Shown in pieces: positions 20,303 through 29,792 of a DNA stretch of 64,000 nucleotides (positions are counted from its first letter, which is position 1; each line of letters starts with the position of its first letter). A program made the position numbers and the translations under genes. Where the stretch lies: the NCBI GenBank assembly GCA_040217695.1, contig JBEHWO010000002.1, forward strand, positions 1 through 64,000, read 5' to 3'. The DNA is from CALARM01 sp040217695 (GTDB lineage: Bacteria > Vulcanimicrobiota > SpSt-956 > JAKJGF01). The notes under the pieces were generated by a model. It saw nothing but the letters and a program-made list of their open reading frames with translations, was not told the DNA's origin and ran no database searches.

Positions 20303-21583
20303 ATGACAGATACATCTCATGCATTTCATGTTATGGCCAAACCGGCAGGTTCTGCCTGCAATCTTCACTGTGACTACTGTTTCTTCCTGAAAAAGGAAAA
20401 ACTTTATCCTGGAAGCAATTTCCGTATGTCTCATGAGGTTCATGAAGCTTATATCAGGCAGCTATTCGAAGCCCATAAGGTTCCTCAGGTAACAGTGGCA
20501 TGGCAGGGAGGGGAACCGACACTGATGGGTCTGGATTTTTTCAGGCACTCTTTAGAATTACAGAAGCATTATGCAAAACCCGGCACTCAGATTGAGAATA
20601 CCTTTCAGACCAACGGCATACTCCTTGACTACAACTGGTGCCGTTTTTTTCATGAGAATAATTTCCTTATCGGTCTGAGTATGGACGGGCCGAAAGAGCT
20701 TCATGACTTTTACCGTAAAGATACCGGAGGACATGGAACTTTTGAGAAGGTTATGAAATCTGCCGGACTGCTTCAGGAACATAAGGTAGAATTTAACATA
20801 CTCTGCACAGTCAATTCAAAAAACGGTTCTCACCCTCTGGAGGTTTACCGGTTCTTCCGGGATGAACTTAAAGCCCAATACATACAGTTTATTCCCATAG
20901 TAGAGAGGGATAATGAAAGCGGTTTTCAGGAAGGTAACAGAGTGACTGACAGATCTGTCCGGCCTGATCAGTGGGGGCATTTTTTGATTAAAATCTTCGA
21001 TGAGTGGGTCAAAAGAGATGTGGGCCAGACCTTCGTTCTGAATTTTGATGGGGTACTGGCCGGCTGGATAGGGAGGGCAGGAACTATATGCATATTCGGT
21101 CCTACATGCGGTCAGGGCGTGGCTCTGGAACACAACGGGGACCTCTATTCCTGCGACCATTTCGTCGAACCTGATTACTATCTGGGAAACATTCTGAAGA
21201 CACCGATGAGCGAACTGGTAGATTCTGAAAAACAGAGGAAATTCGGACAGGATAAAAGGGATAATCTGCCTCAGTTCTGCCGAAAATGTGATTTTCTCTC
21301 TGCCTGTAACGGCGAGTGTCCGAAGAACCGATTCGTAGAGACGTCTGATGGAGAACAGGGGCTGAACTACCTCTGCGAAGGTTTTAAAGCTTTTTTTAAA
21401 CACTCTGACAGGGCAATGAAGATTATGGCCGGGTTGATTCAGAAGGGCAGACTGGCAGAAGAAGTAATGACGTTAATAGAAAAAAAAGAGAATGGAGGGG
21501 AAAATCCATCAATGAAACAGGGCAGAAATGAATTCTGTTTCTGCGGGAGTGGAGTGAAGTTCAAGAAGTGTCACGGAAAATAA
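20303..21583 (+). CDS. Anaerobic sulfatase-maturating enzyme (radical SAM, SPASM)
   Basis: 426 residues from ATG 20303; the longer frame starting at 20228 overlaps the previous gene and its first 25 residues match nothing expected. The radical-SAM cluster motif CNLHCDYC is near residue 17-24, followed by the WQGGEPTL motif. The SPASM region carries the Cys set CGQG...SCDHF...CRKCDFLSACNGECPKNR for two auxiliary 4Fe-4S clusters. A SEC-C metal-binding tail (FCFCGSGVKFKKCHG) ends the protein. These enzymes oxidise the active-site Cys or Ser of sulfatases to formylglycine without oxygen. Its likely client is the arylsulfatase at 23564, which has a Cys-type site. Confidence 0.92.
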   Translation: MTDTSHAFHVMAKPAGSACNLHCDYCFFLKKEKLYPGSNFRMSHEVHEAYIRQLFEAHKVPQVTVAWQGGEPTLMGLDFFRHSLELQKHYAKPGTQIENTFQTNGILLDYNWCRFFHENNFLIGLSMDGPKELHDFYRKDTGGHGTFEKVMKSAGLLQEHKVEFNILCTVNSKNGSHPLEVYRFFRDELKAQYIQFIPIVERDNESGFQEGNRVTDRSVRPDQWGHFLIKIFDEWVKRDVGQTFVLNFDGVLAGWIGRAGTICIFGPTCGQGVALEHNGDLYSCDHFVEPDYYLGNILKTPMSELVDSEKQRKFGQDKRDNLPQFCRKCDFLSACNGECPKNRFVETSDGEQGLNYLCEGFKAFFKHSDRAMKIMAGLIQKGRLAEEVMTLIEKKENGGENPSMKQGRNEFCFCGSGVKFKKCHGK

Positions 21584-21590
21584 AGTTTGA

Positions 21591-21791
21591 CCAATTTTAG
21601 AAAAGATCTACCATAACTCGAAAACTTACTGGGAGCAGGTGATTTTTCACGCCTGCCTGCTCTACGGAATGCAGGCAATGGTGGCACAGCAGTTCGAATC
21701 TTACATCAAGTTCCATCCCAGCCAAAAGCCTGCCTCCTTCAACCTGGATATGGTAATGAGAAAGCTGGAGGAAGCATCGGCTGGCAGGTAA
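21591..21791 (+). pseudogene. Coding remnant without a start
   Basis: From a TGA at 21588-21590 the frame runs open to TAA at 21789-21791, about 66 codons, with no start codon at its head. The composition is protein-like (segments HACLLYGMQAMVAQQF and LDMVMRKLEEA). I do not recognise the family. An ATG start inside (the first Met of GMQAM) would give a peptide of about 45 residues. It marks the left edge of the G+C-rich block and may be the end of a gene cut during insertion. The remaining stretch to 21931 holds only the ribosome site of the next gene. Confidence 0.4.
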
Positions 21792-21931
21792 AATAAGTTG
21801 TTCTGCAATTACGCAGGTTAAATAAACAGTTCTTCCCGGCAGACAAACGATCTGCCATGGAACTCTGTTGTATAAAATAAACTATGGGTTTCATCTAATT
21901 CTCAATGAAACCCGCAGAAAGGAAGAAAACA

Positions 21932-23407
21932 ATGAAAAAAGCAAGCACACAAAACCCGACACCTGGCTACAACTACAGGATCCCCGAGCAGATAATGACT
22001 CCCGATACTGTGGAGACACGGATCGGCACACTCAAGTTCTTCGATGGTTTTCCAACTGAGGAGACGACTCAGAAAGTCTATGACCACCTGGATTTCATCA
22101 GGGGTGTCGAGGTGTTCCTCAACTTCATTCCGGCGACTTCCATCGAAGCGATGCGCCGGGGCAACCTGGAACTGGGCGCCATTACGGCTAACCAGGTTCT
22201 CATCATGGACGAATTGTGCGATTCGTCTCCACTGTTTCTCACGGCTAACACCGATACAGTTTACGTTTCAGGCTTTATAGACCTGGGGAAAGACGGCCCC
22301 ACGGTCGTGGAGATTCCGCCTGGATGCGGACCTGGCACAGTGAACGATGCCTTTTTCCGCTTTGTCATTGATATGGGCGGACCGGGACCAGACAGGGGGA
22401 AAGGCGGTAAATATCTAATCTTGCCTTCTGATTACAGTGGCGAGGAGCCAGAGGGCTATTTCGTGTCCCGCTCACCCTCCTATGTGAACTGGTTGATTCT
22501 GCGCGGCTTCCTGGTGGATGGCAAACCAGATACAGCCAACAAAAACTTCAGGGACGGCCTGAAAGTATATCCCCTCTCCCAGAGGAATAATCCGCCGGCC
22601 ATGCAGTTCATCAGCGCATCGAAGCTGTCCTACAACACGATTCACGCAAACACCTACGAGTTCTATGAGGAGCTGGCTCACTTACTGGCCAGGGAGCCGG
22701 TAGACTTCATTGACCCGGAACTGCGCGGCCTCGCAGCCAGCATCGGCATCCGTAAAGACAGACCCTTTGCCCCTGATGCACGAATGAAGGCCATCCTGAC
22801 CGAAGCCGTCTCTGTAGGTAATGCCACTGCAAGGGCCATCTGCTTTGAAACCCGCGACAGAGAGGCCTATTACTACAAGAACAGCGCATGGAAGATGGCA
22901 TTCGTCGGCGGAGATTACCGGTGGTTGATTGATGGCGGAACTGGCGGCAGGAATCTGGATGCCCGCACACTCTTCTTCTATGCAGCCACAGTGAATACTC
23001 CCGCCATGGCGATGAAAATGGTCGGTCTGGGCTCCCAGTATGCCTATGCAGAACATGACAGAGACGGAAACTTCCTGGACGGGGGGAAGAACTACAGACT
23101 GAATATCCCGGGTAACGTGCCTGCCAGAGACTTCTGGTCAGTAGTTGTTTACGATCCGCAGACCCGCTCCGAACTTCAGACATCCCAGCCATTTCCCAGC
23201 AAGAACAGCAAGAGGGATCCACTGGCCGTGAATGATGACGGATCAGTGGATCTCTATTTCGGCCCTACTGCTCCGGCCGGCAAAGAAAAGAACTGGACTG
23301 AGACTGTTCCCGGCAAAGGCTGGTTCCCCATACTGCGTCTCTACGGCCCGCTGGAACCATGGTTTGACCAGACCTGGAAGCCGGGAGAGTTCGAACAGTT
23401 GAAGTGA
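21932..23407 (+). CDS. DUF1254/DUF1214 domain protein
   Basis: 491 residues from ATG 21932, with GAAAGGAAG upstream; an earlier in-frame ATG at 21905 lacks a ribosome site. DUF1254 features are TPDTVETRIGTLKFFDGFPTEET and LFLTANTDTVY; DUF1214 features near the end are FWSVVVYDPQTRS, the LQTSQPFPS segment and DGSVDLYFGPTAP. The function of the family is unknown. No signal peptide is seen, unlike many relatives. G+C content and codon choice (GCC, CTG, GGC) are clearly unlike the surrounding A+T-rich genes, which points to transfer together with the arylsulfatase. Confidence 0.88.
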   Translation: MKKASTQNPTPGYNYRIPEQIMTPDTVETRIGTLKFFDGFPTEETTQKVYDHLDFIRGVEVFLNFIPATSIEAMRRGNLELGAITANQVLIMDELCDSSPLFLTANTDTVYVSGFIDLGKDGPTVVEIPPGCGPGTVNDAFFRFVIDMGGPGPDRGKGGKYLILPSDYSGEEPEGYFVSRSPSYVNWLILRGFLVDGKPDTANKNFRDGLKVYPLSQRNNPPAMQFISASKLSYNTIHANTYEFYEELAHLLAREPVDFIDPELRGLAASIGIRKDRPFAPDARMKAILTEAVSVGNATARAICFETRDREAYYYKNSAWKMAFVGGDYRWLIDGGTGGRNLDARTLFFYAATVNTPAMAMKMVGLGSQYAYAEHDRDGNFLDGGKNYRLNIPGNVPARDFWSVVVYDPQTRSELQTSQPFPSKNSKRDPLAVNDDGSVDLYFGPTAPAGKEKNWTETVPGKGWFPILRLYGPLEPWFDQTWKPGEFEQLK

Positions 23408-23563
23408 ATAAACCAATCAATGAGAGAAAGGACAGAACAATAAAAAAAAGAAACAAACAAAACTTCCCCGCCGCCGCGTCCGATGGCACTCAGACCGAAC
23501 AGATCGGCTGGTTGGGAAGACATAAAGAACAGGAGTAATCTAAATAAAGAGAGGAGAAATATT

Positions 23564-25927
23564 ATGTCAATCAAGACCTATAAAGATGGAACCCCTTTTA
23601 CCGGCGTCATTGGACGCACTACCGAAGAGTCCTCTCCGGCATGGCCGGAACCTCAGCGCCCCCGGGAGGGTGCACCAAACGTGCTCTTCTTCGTGCTGGA
23701 CGATGTGGGATACGGACAGTTATCGAGCTTCGGAGGGCTGGTGGAAACGCCGGTGATGGACAGCCTTGCCGCAAACGGCCTGCGCTACACCAACATGCAC
23801 ACCACTGCCCTGTGTTCGCCGTCGCGCGGCTGCATCATTACAGGGCGCAATCACCACTCCCTCGGGCTGGCATCGATCACCGAGCTATCCACCGGATACC
23901 CGGGCTACAACGGTATCCTGCCTTTTGACAAGGGCATGCTCAGCGAGATACTGCTGCCGCAGGGCTACAATACTTTCTGTATCGGGAAGTGGCATCTGAC
24001 TCCCCCTGAACACGAAACAGCGGCAGGTCCCTACGACAGATGGCCCCTTGGCCGCGGGTTCGAGCGTTACTACGGATTCCTGGGGGGCGACACCAACCAG
24101 TGGTATCCGGAACTGGTCTATGACAACCACGGAATCGAGCAGCCCAGGACGCCGGAGGAGGGTTATCACCTGAGCATCGATCTGGCTGATAAGGCTATCG
24201 AGTTCATCCAGGATGCCCACGTCAATGCGCCGGAAAAGCCTTTCTTCCTGTATTACGCCACTGGCGCAGGCCACGCGCCGCACCATGTGCCCAGGGAATG
24301 GGCAGACAGGTACAAAGGCAAATTCGATATGGGCTGGGACGAGTACCGCAAAATCGTCCACCAGCGCCAGCTCAAGATGGGCATCATACCCCCGGGTACC
24401 GAACTGTCGCCCCATGACCCTGACGTGCCGGTCTGGGATACCCTTCCGGCCCACGCCAGACAGCTCTATGCCAGGATGATGGAGGTCTATGCGGGCTTTA
24501 TTACCTTTACAGATCATCATTTTGGACGGATTCTTGAGTTCCTGAAAGAGATCGGCGAACTGGACAATACTCTGATTATGGTTATATCAGACAATGGCGC
24601 CAGCTCCGAGGGCGGAGTCGTGGGCTCTCTCAACGAGATGTGCTTTTTCAACAACCTGAAGGAGTCCCTCGAGGACAATCTCAAGCAGATAGATAAGCTG
24701 GGCGGTGTGGAAGTTTTCAACCATTACGCCTGGGGCTGGACCAATGCCGGCAACACGCCGTTCCGCCGCTGGAAGCGCGAGACCTACAGGGGCGGCTGCA
24801 CAGACCCCTGCATCGTGTCCTGGCCGAAGGGTATCAAGGCCCGCGGCGAGATACGGGCACATTACGCCCATGCCATTGACCTGGTACCCACGGTTTTAGA
24901 AGCCCTGGGTATGGAGGCACCGGAGAGCATCCGCGGAGTGACCCAGGCGCCCATAGATGGTGTGAGTTTCGCCCACACCTTTGACAATGCTGCTGCACCC
25001 GGCAATCACCACACACAGTATTTCGAAATGTTCGGTCACAGATCGATCTACCATGACGGCTGGAGGGCGGTCTGTCCGTGGCCTGGCCCGAACTTTACCG
25101 AGGCCGCAAAGAAGGGCCGCCAGTTCGGCTCCCCCATTACAAACGAGGTGCTGATGGATATCGAGGCTCATGACTGGGAACTGTACCACATTGATAAGGA
25201 CTACTCCGAATGTCATAACCTGGCTGCCGAGAACCATGAAAAGGTAATTGAAATGGTGGGCCGCTGGTGGGCTGAAGCCGGTAAGTACCAGGTGCTGCCC
25301 ATCGATGGCAGTTCCTTACCACGGATGAACGTGGAACGCCCGACTATAGCCAGACCGAGAAACAAGTTTGTCTATTACCCGGGCGGGTCGTCGATTCCAT
25401 TTTCCGCCGCACCAAAATCCTACAACCGGCCCTGGAGCATCACGGCCGATGTCGTGATTCCGAAGGGCGGCGCAGAAGGGGTTCTGCTGGCCCATGGCGG
25501 ACGTACCGGCGGTTACACCATGTTTATCAAGAACCACCGTCTCTACTTCCTGTACAACTTCCTGGCCCGTGACAGATTCTGGCTCAAGTCAAACGAGATT
25601 GTTCCCGAAGGCGAAGTCGAACTGCGTTACGAGTTCGAGCCAACTGGCAAGCCAGACGTGGCCAATGGGAAAGGAGTGCCGGCCCGGGGCCAGCTTTACA
25701 TCAACCGCAGGCTGGTTGCCAGCATCGATATGCCCCATTCGGTACTGAACATGTACGGGACTGAGGGTCTTTCCTGCGGCTATGACGGCGGATCTCCCAT
25801 AGCACCGGAAGAATACACAGATGAGTTCCGATTCACCGGGACCATCAAGCGTGTCACAGTGGATCTGTCCGGTGAGCTCATCCCGGATAGTGAAGCCGAC
25901 CTGAAGATCGCCATGGCGCGGCAGTAA
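23564..25927 (+). CDS. Arylsulfatase, Cys-type (AtsA-like)
   Basis: 787 residues from ATG 23564, with GAGGAG upstream; in-frame sequence before it is not conserved-looking. The metal-binding start is VLFFVLDDVGYGQLSSFGG; the catalytic site is CSPSR with Cys84, to be converted to formylglycine; GKWHL and ISDNGASSEGG follow. The last third is a beta-sandwich region (from about residue 600) common in large arylsulfatases of about 780 residues. It hydrolyses sulfate esters. There is no signal peptide, so the location is uncertain. The Cys-type site fits the anaerobic maturase upstream, which is required if the cell lacks the oxygen-dependent route. G+C-rich like its neighbours. Confidence 0.93.
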   Translation: MSIKTYKDGTPFTGVIGRTTEESSPAWPEPQRPREGAPNVLFFVLDDVGYGQLSSFGGLVETPVMDSLAANGLRYTNMHTTALCSPSRGCIITGRNHHSLGLASITELSTGYPGYNGILPFDKGMLSEILLPQGYNTFCIGKWHLTPPEHETAAGPYDRWPLGRGFERYYGFLGGDTNQWYPELVYDNHGIEQPRTPEEGYHLSIDLADKAIEFIQDAHVNAPEKPFFLYYATGAGHAPHHVPREWADRYKGKFDMGWDEYRKIVHQRQLKMGIIPPGTELSPHDPDVPVWDTLPAHARQLYARMMEVYAGFITFTDHHFGRILEFLKEIGELDNTLIMVISDNGASSEGGVVGSLNEMCFFNNLKESLEDNLKQIDKLGGVEVFNHYAWGWTNAGNTPFRRWKRETYRGGCTDPCIVSWPKGIKARGEIRAHYAHAIDLVPTVLEALGMEAPESIRGVTQAPIDGVSFAHTFDNAAAPGNHHTQYFEMFGHRSIYHDGWRAVCPWPGPNFTEAAKKGRQFGSPITNEVLMDIEAHDWELYHIDKDYSECHNLAAENHEKVIEMVGRWWAEAGKYQVLPIDGSSLPRMNVERPTIARPRNKFVYYPGGSSIPFSAAPKSYNRPWSITADVVIPKGGAEGVLLAHGGRTGGYTMFIKNHRLYFLYNFLARDRFWLKSNEIVPEGEVELRYEFEPTGKPDVANGKGVPARGQLYINRRLVASIDMPHSVLNMYGTEGLSCGYDGGSPIAPEEYTDEFRFTGTIKRVTVDLSGELIPDSEADLKIAMARQ

Positions 25928-26020
25928 AAATATTATTGACCGGTAGTCCGGTTCTGGACTGCCGGTTACCGGAGATAAACAGACAAATGACAAATATTAT
26001 CAGTAACAGGTGATTGGATT

Positions 26021-27190
26021 ATGAAAAAAGACGAAAAAATACAGGAATTCTCACTATCTGGCGGCCCATTGTACAGGCTTGGATGCCGTCTTGGCCTGGT
26101 AAGGGGAGGAACTAATACCTTATGGATGGGAATTGCCATCAGCCTGTTGTTCTGGGGCATCCTGGTTTTACTGAGTCTCCCGGAGGGAAAGCTGCACAGG
26201 ATATTTTCTCTTGAAGCAATCGGCGGGAATATACGTCTCATGGTGGTAATCCCGCTGTTTTTCTTATGCGAAACCATTGTGGTTCCCAGGATGGCAGAGT
26301 TTGTTCAAAATATCGTAAGTTCCGGACTGGTGAGAGAATCCTCATTGCCGTCACTGGAGGCGGGCATCTGTCGTGTCAGGCGTATGAAAGATTCCTGGCT
26401 GGCCGAGGTTATTTTTCTCGTGGCAGCCTTTATATTTCCCCTGCTGGATAGTATCATTGATATGCCCGGCAGGACGGCCCACTGGGAGGCCATCCTTTCA
26501 TCGAGCGGAGGCGGACTGGGATTGCACGTTATCTGGTATATGATGTTCTGCCTGCCTCTCTTTCGATTTTTGTTATTGCGATGGTTATGGAATCTTGGTC
26601 TCTGGTTTTACTTCCTCTGGCTCGTGGAAAAACTGGATCTCAATCTTATACCCACTCATCCCGATGGAGCGGCAGGCCTGGGGTATCTGGAGGTTGTACA
26701 GGAAAATTTTGCTTCCCTGGCACTGGCGATATCGACTCTCTGTTCCGGAAATTTTGCCGAAGAAATTTCCGCAGGGACTATGACATTCGAGACAGTGTAC
26801 CCTTTTATGCCTGTTGTAATGATTGTGTTTGCAGTAATATTTATAGGCCCTCTCTTAATATTCTCCCGTAAGCTCCTGATCAGCCGGAGAACAGGGTTGA
26901 AAGAATATATGGTCATGGCATCCAGATATGTGAACGGCTTTGACCTAAAGTGGATAAGAGGTGAAAATACCTCAGGCGAACCACTGATTGGTACGGCAGA
27001 TATACAGTCCCTGGCAGATCTGAATAACAGCATGAGTGTTGTCCGGGAGATGCGAGTGGTTCCATTCAGCCAGAGGCTCATAACTATCCTTGCAGTATCC
27101 GTAATTCTGCCTCTGATACCGCTCCTTCTCTTCAAATATCCCGTTAACGAACTGGTGTTAAAATTATTCCGGATACTCAGCGGTATGTAG
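26021..27190 (+). CDS. Polytopic membrane protein of unknown function
   Basis: 389 residues with six or so hydrophobic helices (about 35-53, 68-86, 127-145, 168-185, 265-285, 350-372). The segment NLIPTHPDGAAGLGYL is a family-like conserved block between helices. I recognise it only as a hypothetical protein type. It follows the arylsulfatase by 93 bases in the same orientation and shares the raised G+C, so it probably arrived with it. A role in transport of sulfated substrate or product is conceivable, but nothing in the sequence shows it. Confidence 0.72.
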   Translation: MKKDEKIQEFSLSGGPLYRLGCRLGLVRGGTNTLWMGIAISLLFWGILVLLSLPEGKLHRIFSLEAIGGNIRLMVVIPLFFLCETIVVPRMAEFVQNIVSSGLVRESSLPSLEAGICRVRRMKDSWLAEVIFLVAAFIFPLLDSIIDMPGRTAHWEAILSSSGGGLGLHVIWYMMFCLPLFRFLLLRWLWNLGLWFYFLWLVEKLDLNLIPTHPDGAAGLGYLEVVQENFASLALAISTLCSGNFAEEISAGTMTFETVYPFMPVVMIVFAVIFIGPLLIFSRKLLISRRTGLKEYMVMASRYVNGFDLKWIRGENTSGEPLIGTADIQSLADLNNSMSVVREMRVVPFSQRLITILAVSVILPLIPLLLFKYPVNELVLKLFRILSGM

Positions 27191-27219
27191 GATATTTATA
27201 ATAAAAAAAGCATTTTTTA

Positions 27220-27318
27220 TATACCAAAGTATAGTTTAAAACAATTTTTTTTCTATTTTTTTACTTATGTACTTATACTAAAGTATAGGTTTTTTTTATT
27301 TATAACAGGGTATATAAT
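27220..27318 (+). promoter_or_regulatory. Paired-palindrome promoter C
   Basis: TATACCAAAGTATA at 27220-27233 and TATACTAAAGTATA at 27274-27287 (starts 54 bp apart), then TATAAT at 27313-27318, 25 nt after palindrome 2. The SLH porin gene starts 45 bases after the -10 box. Confidence 0.75.
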
Positions 27319-27363
27319 ATTAATACATAATATTTTAATTTTATTTTCGAAAGGGGTATATTC

Positions 27364-29670
27364 TTGATTAAAAAGGTATTAATAACAGGTTTCATTTTGT
27401 TTTTTCTCACAGCAGGTCATGTACTTGCCGATCCATTTTCCGATGTTCCCTCCGGCCACTGGTCCTATGATGCAGTACAGATGCTCGAAGAAAAAGGACT
27501 TGTAGAAGGCTATCCAGATGGTCTTTTTAAAGGAGACCGTCCCATGACGAGATATGAAATGGCTATGGTAGTCGCCAGGGTTATAGCAAAACTGGAACAG
27601 GTTCAGGCATCAATTCCTGAACTGCCGGATCTTTCCATTTATGCCACAAAAAGCGATATAGAAACAATAAATAAACTTCTTGCAGAATATAAAGGAGAAC
27701 TGAATGCTCTCGGAGTAAGGGTTAGTAATATAGAAGAAACTGCAGGCAAACTTTCTCAAAGGGTTTCTGAGAAAGAAAGAATAAAGATAAACGGTCTTTT
27801 TTATACCACTGCTCAAACAATCGGCTATGCACCGGGGGTAAATAATACATCCAGTTACGGAAATCCAAATACTGGCGCAGCCTATGGCCCTGCAATTAAA
27901 AACGCCTCCGATCCCTATATGAAATTACCTCTCTTCCAGGGAACAGAGAATTCAAGTAAAATGAGACTTTTTGTGACAGCAATTTTTTCAGAGAGTGATT
28001 TTGCAGGAGGGGAACTCACAGCTTTTTCAGCCTTTGGAGAAAAAGGTATAAGGGATATTTCCATTGCTCCTTCCTATAATTCTCTCGGTTCTAACATAAA
28101 CGGAAATTTCAGAGCTAATATGTCAAGCCTGTGGTTTCAGCACGCAGGAGCAGATGTAAATCTGAAAGGCACCTTCGGAGATTATGATTTTACGAAGAAT
28201 AAAACATCCAATAAACTCTTTCAGCCCAGTATGACACCTTACGGTTTTGATCTGGCATTCCTTTATCCTCTGAATGGAATAAACCTTCAGGGAAAACTCT
28301 ATAACACAGTAGATGTAGAAGCATATATGGGAAGAAATATCAATTCTTTTGCAAATTTCAATTATCCTGCTTCAGGTAAACTGAAAGATTCTTTATATTA
28401 TTACGGAACTGCCGATTACCTGCAGACAGTCCCCAGCTGGTATCCTCTTGCCACACCTTATAATAACGGAGCAGGTTCCTATCATGTATATTCCTATGAC
28501 AGGAATGCTGCAGGACAGTATGATAATTATGTTTATGGCATGTGGGCAGGTTATGATTTTAATGAAGGTAAAGGCCACTTTGAAGGAGCCTATGTCAGAA
28601 TATTTGAAGATTCTGCATCAAACCCTGTTGTGGCAGATGCCCTTGTCGCTCCTAAAGGTACTGTTTCCTTCGGTTTTAAAGGACATTATAAATTACTTGA
28701 CGATAAGTTAAAGGTTTATGGAGAATTCAATCAGAGCAGATTTGACTATAATTTCACCAACAAAAACCATAGCACATCTGCCGGCAACTTCTTTGAAGTC
28801 GGTGCTGCCTATGAATTCCCTTCTTTAAAGTTAGACGGAAAATTCATATGGGTAGATGCTAACTATAATCCCATCGGATATTATAATCAATTACAGATTG
28901 ATTATCTTGACACCCACCATCAGGGATGGTATCCATGGAAGGAAGGTTCAAATTATTTTCAGCCTTTCTTCAGTAACTATATGCCTAACAGAAAAGGAGT
29001 CAATCTTTCTGCAGACTGGACTCTCGGAAGTAATAAAGAAGGTCTTATTTACGGTGATTTTACCTGGCAGAATCAGGTAAATCCCACTATGATAACAAAT
29101 GACCAGAATTCTTTCCAGAAGAACGATTTCCTCACGGGAACAATCGTTCCGGGAGTTATAGGCGCCAATATTTACGGGAACCAGGATATAATTTTCACTT
29201 TAAATGATCCTGCAAGAGGAAGCCAGACCTTTTATAAAGTGGGAGGGAAATATACACTCAATAATAAATGGCATATGTGGGCATCTTTTAACAGATATCA
29301 TTTTGCCCGTGACCTTCAGTCAAGAGTGTTTAATTCTGAACTGAATCTGAATTTTGTTTATACAGGTGTTACATATGATCTGACAGACAATTTTTCAGTT
29401 CAGGGTAATTTCGCCTATGTAAAACAGTCAGGAAATTTACAGATAGATGCAAATGTAATAGGTCTTGACAGCAATGTGAGTTTCATAGACAATAATGCCC
29501 TTGTACCGGGAGCAGGTATCATGTGGTATACAGGCCAGAGCCAGGCATTAACTGTAGATTATAAATTCTACAATTTTACCGATAATGTATTATCCGGTAC
29601 AGATGCATTGTCCGGGAGAAATGACTATCATGCCAATAGAGTTATGATGAGGTATATGATTAATTTCTAA
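27364..29670 (+). CDS. SLH-domain outer-membrane porin
   Basis: 768 residues from TTG 27364, preceded by AAAGGGG. A signal peptide (to about residue 22, VLA) is followed by one SLH domain (about 24-78: DPFSDVPSGHWSYDAVQMLEEKG, then RPMTRYEMAMVVARV), a short coiled coil (about 78-140) and a long beta-strand-rich domain ending in Phe (MMRYMINF). In diderms of this type the SLH domain tethers the porin to peptidoglycan or a secondary cell-wall polymer while the barrel forms a pore. Tyr/Asn/Gly-rich strands fit a passive pore. It is probably the main outer-membrane porin; promoter C suggests control together with sugar genes. Confidence 0.9.
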   Translation: MIKKVLITGFILFFLTAGHVLADPFSDVPSGHWSYDAVQMLEEKGLVEGYPDGLFKGDRPMTRYEMAMVVARVIAKLEQVQASIPELPDLSIYATKSDIETINKLLAEYKGELNALGVRVSNIEETAGKLSQRVSEKERIKINGLFYTTAQTIGYAPGVNNTSSYGNPNTGAAYGPAIKNASDPYMKLPLFQGTENSSKMRLFVTAIFSESDFAGGELTAFSAFGEKGIRDISIAPSYNSLGSNINGNFRANMSSLWFQHAGADVNLKGTFGDYDFTKNKTSNKLFQPSMTPYGFDLAFLYPLNGINLQGKLYNTVDVEAYMGRNINSFANFNYPASGKLKDSLYYYGTADYLQTVPSWYPLATPYNNGAGSYHVYSYDRNAAGQYDNYVYGMWAGYDFNEGKGHFEGAYVRIFEDSASNPVVADALVAPKGTVSFGFKGHYKLLDDKLKVYGEFNQSRFDYNFTNKNHSTSAGNFFEVGAAYEFPSLKLDGKFIWVDANYNPIGYYNQLQIDYLDTHHQGWYPWKEGSNYFQPFFSNYMPNRKGVNLSADWTLGSNKEGLIYGDFTWQNQVNPTMITNDQNSFQKNDFLTGTIVPGVIGANIYGNQDIIFTLNDPARGSQTFYKVGGKYTLNNKWHMWASFNRYHFARDLQSRVFNSELNLNFVYTGVTYDLTDNFSVQGNFAYVKQSGNLQIDANVIGLDSNVSFIDNNALVPGAGIMWYTGQSQALTVDYKFYNFTDNVLSGTDALSGRNDYHANRVMMRYMINF

Positions 29671-29682
29671 ATATTTTATTCA

Positions 29683-29716
29683 AGCCGGAATTCAGAACTT
29701 ATTCTGAATTCCGGCT
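29683..29716 (+). terminator. Strong hairpin after the porin gene
   Basis: A perfect 15-bp stem pairs 29683-29697 with 29702-29716 around the loop CTTA, 12 bases after the porin stop. No U-tract follows, so it may terminate weakly or protect the porin mRNA 3' end. Confidence 0.65.
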
Positions 29717-29792
29717 ATGGCAGTAATATGGACATTGGATGCGGCAACGGAGGGGGCCGTTGACTTTACCTGCGAGGAGAAGGGAGTTGTCT

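Noticed and set aside
23885..24520. Long minus-strand open frame (211 codons) inside the arylsulfatase
   Set aside because: It is a shadow of G+C-rich coding DNA; no ribosome site and no recognisable motifs. The same holds for the minus-strand frames at 22682-23222 and 20816-21403.
29745..29762. Small hairpin CAACGG/CCGTTG before the lipoprotein gene as a riboswitch
   Set aside because: Six pairs only and no match to a riboswitch core that I know.
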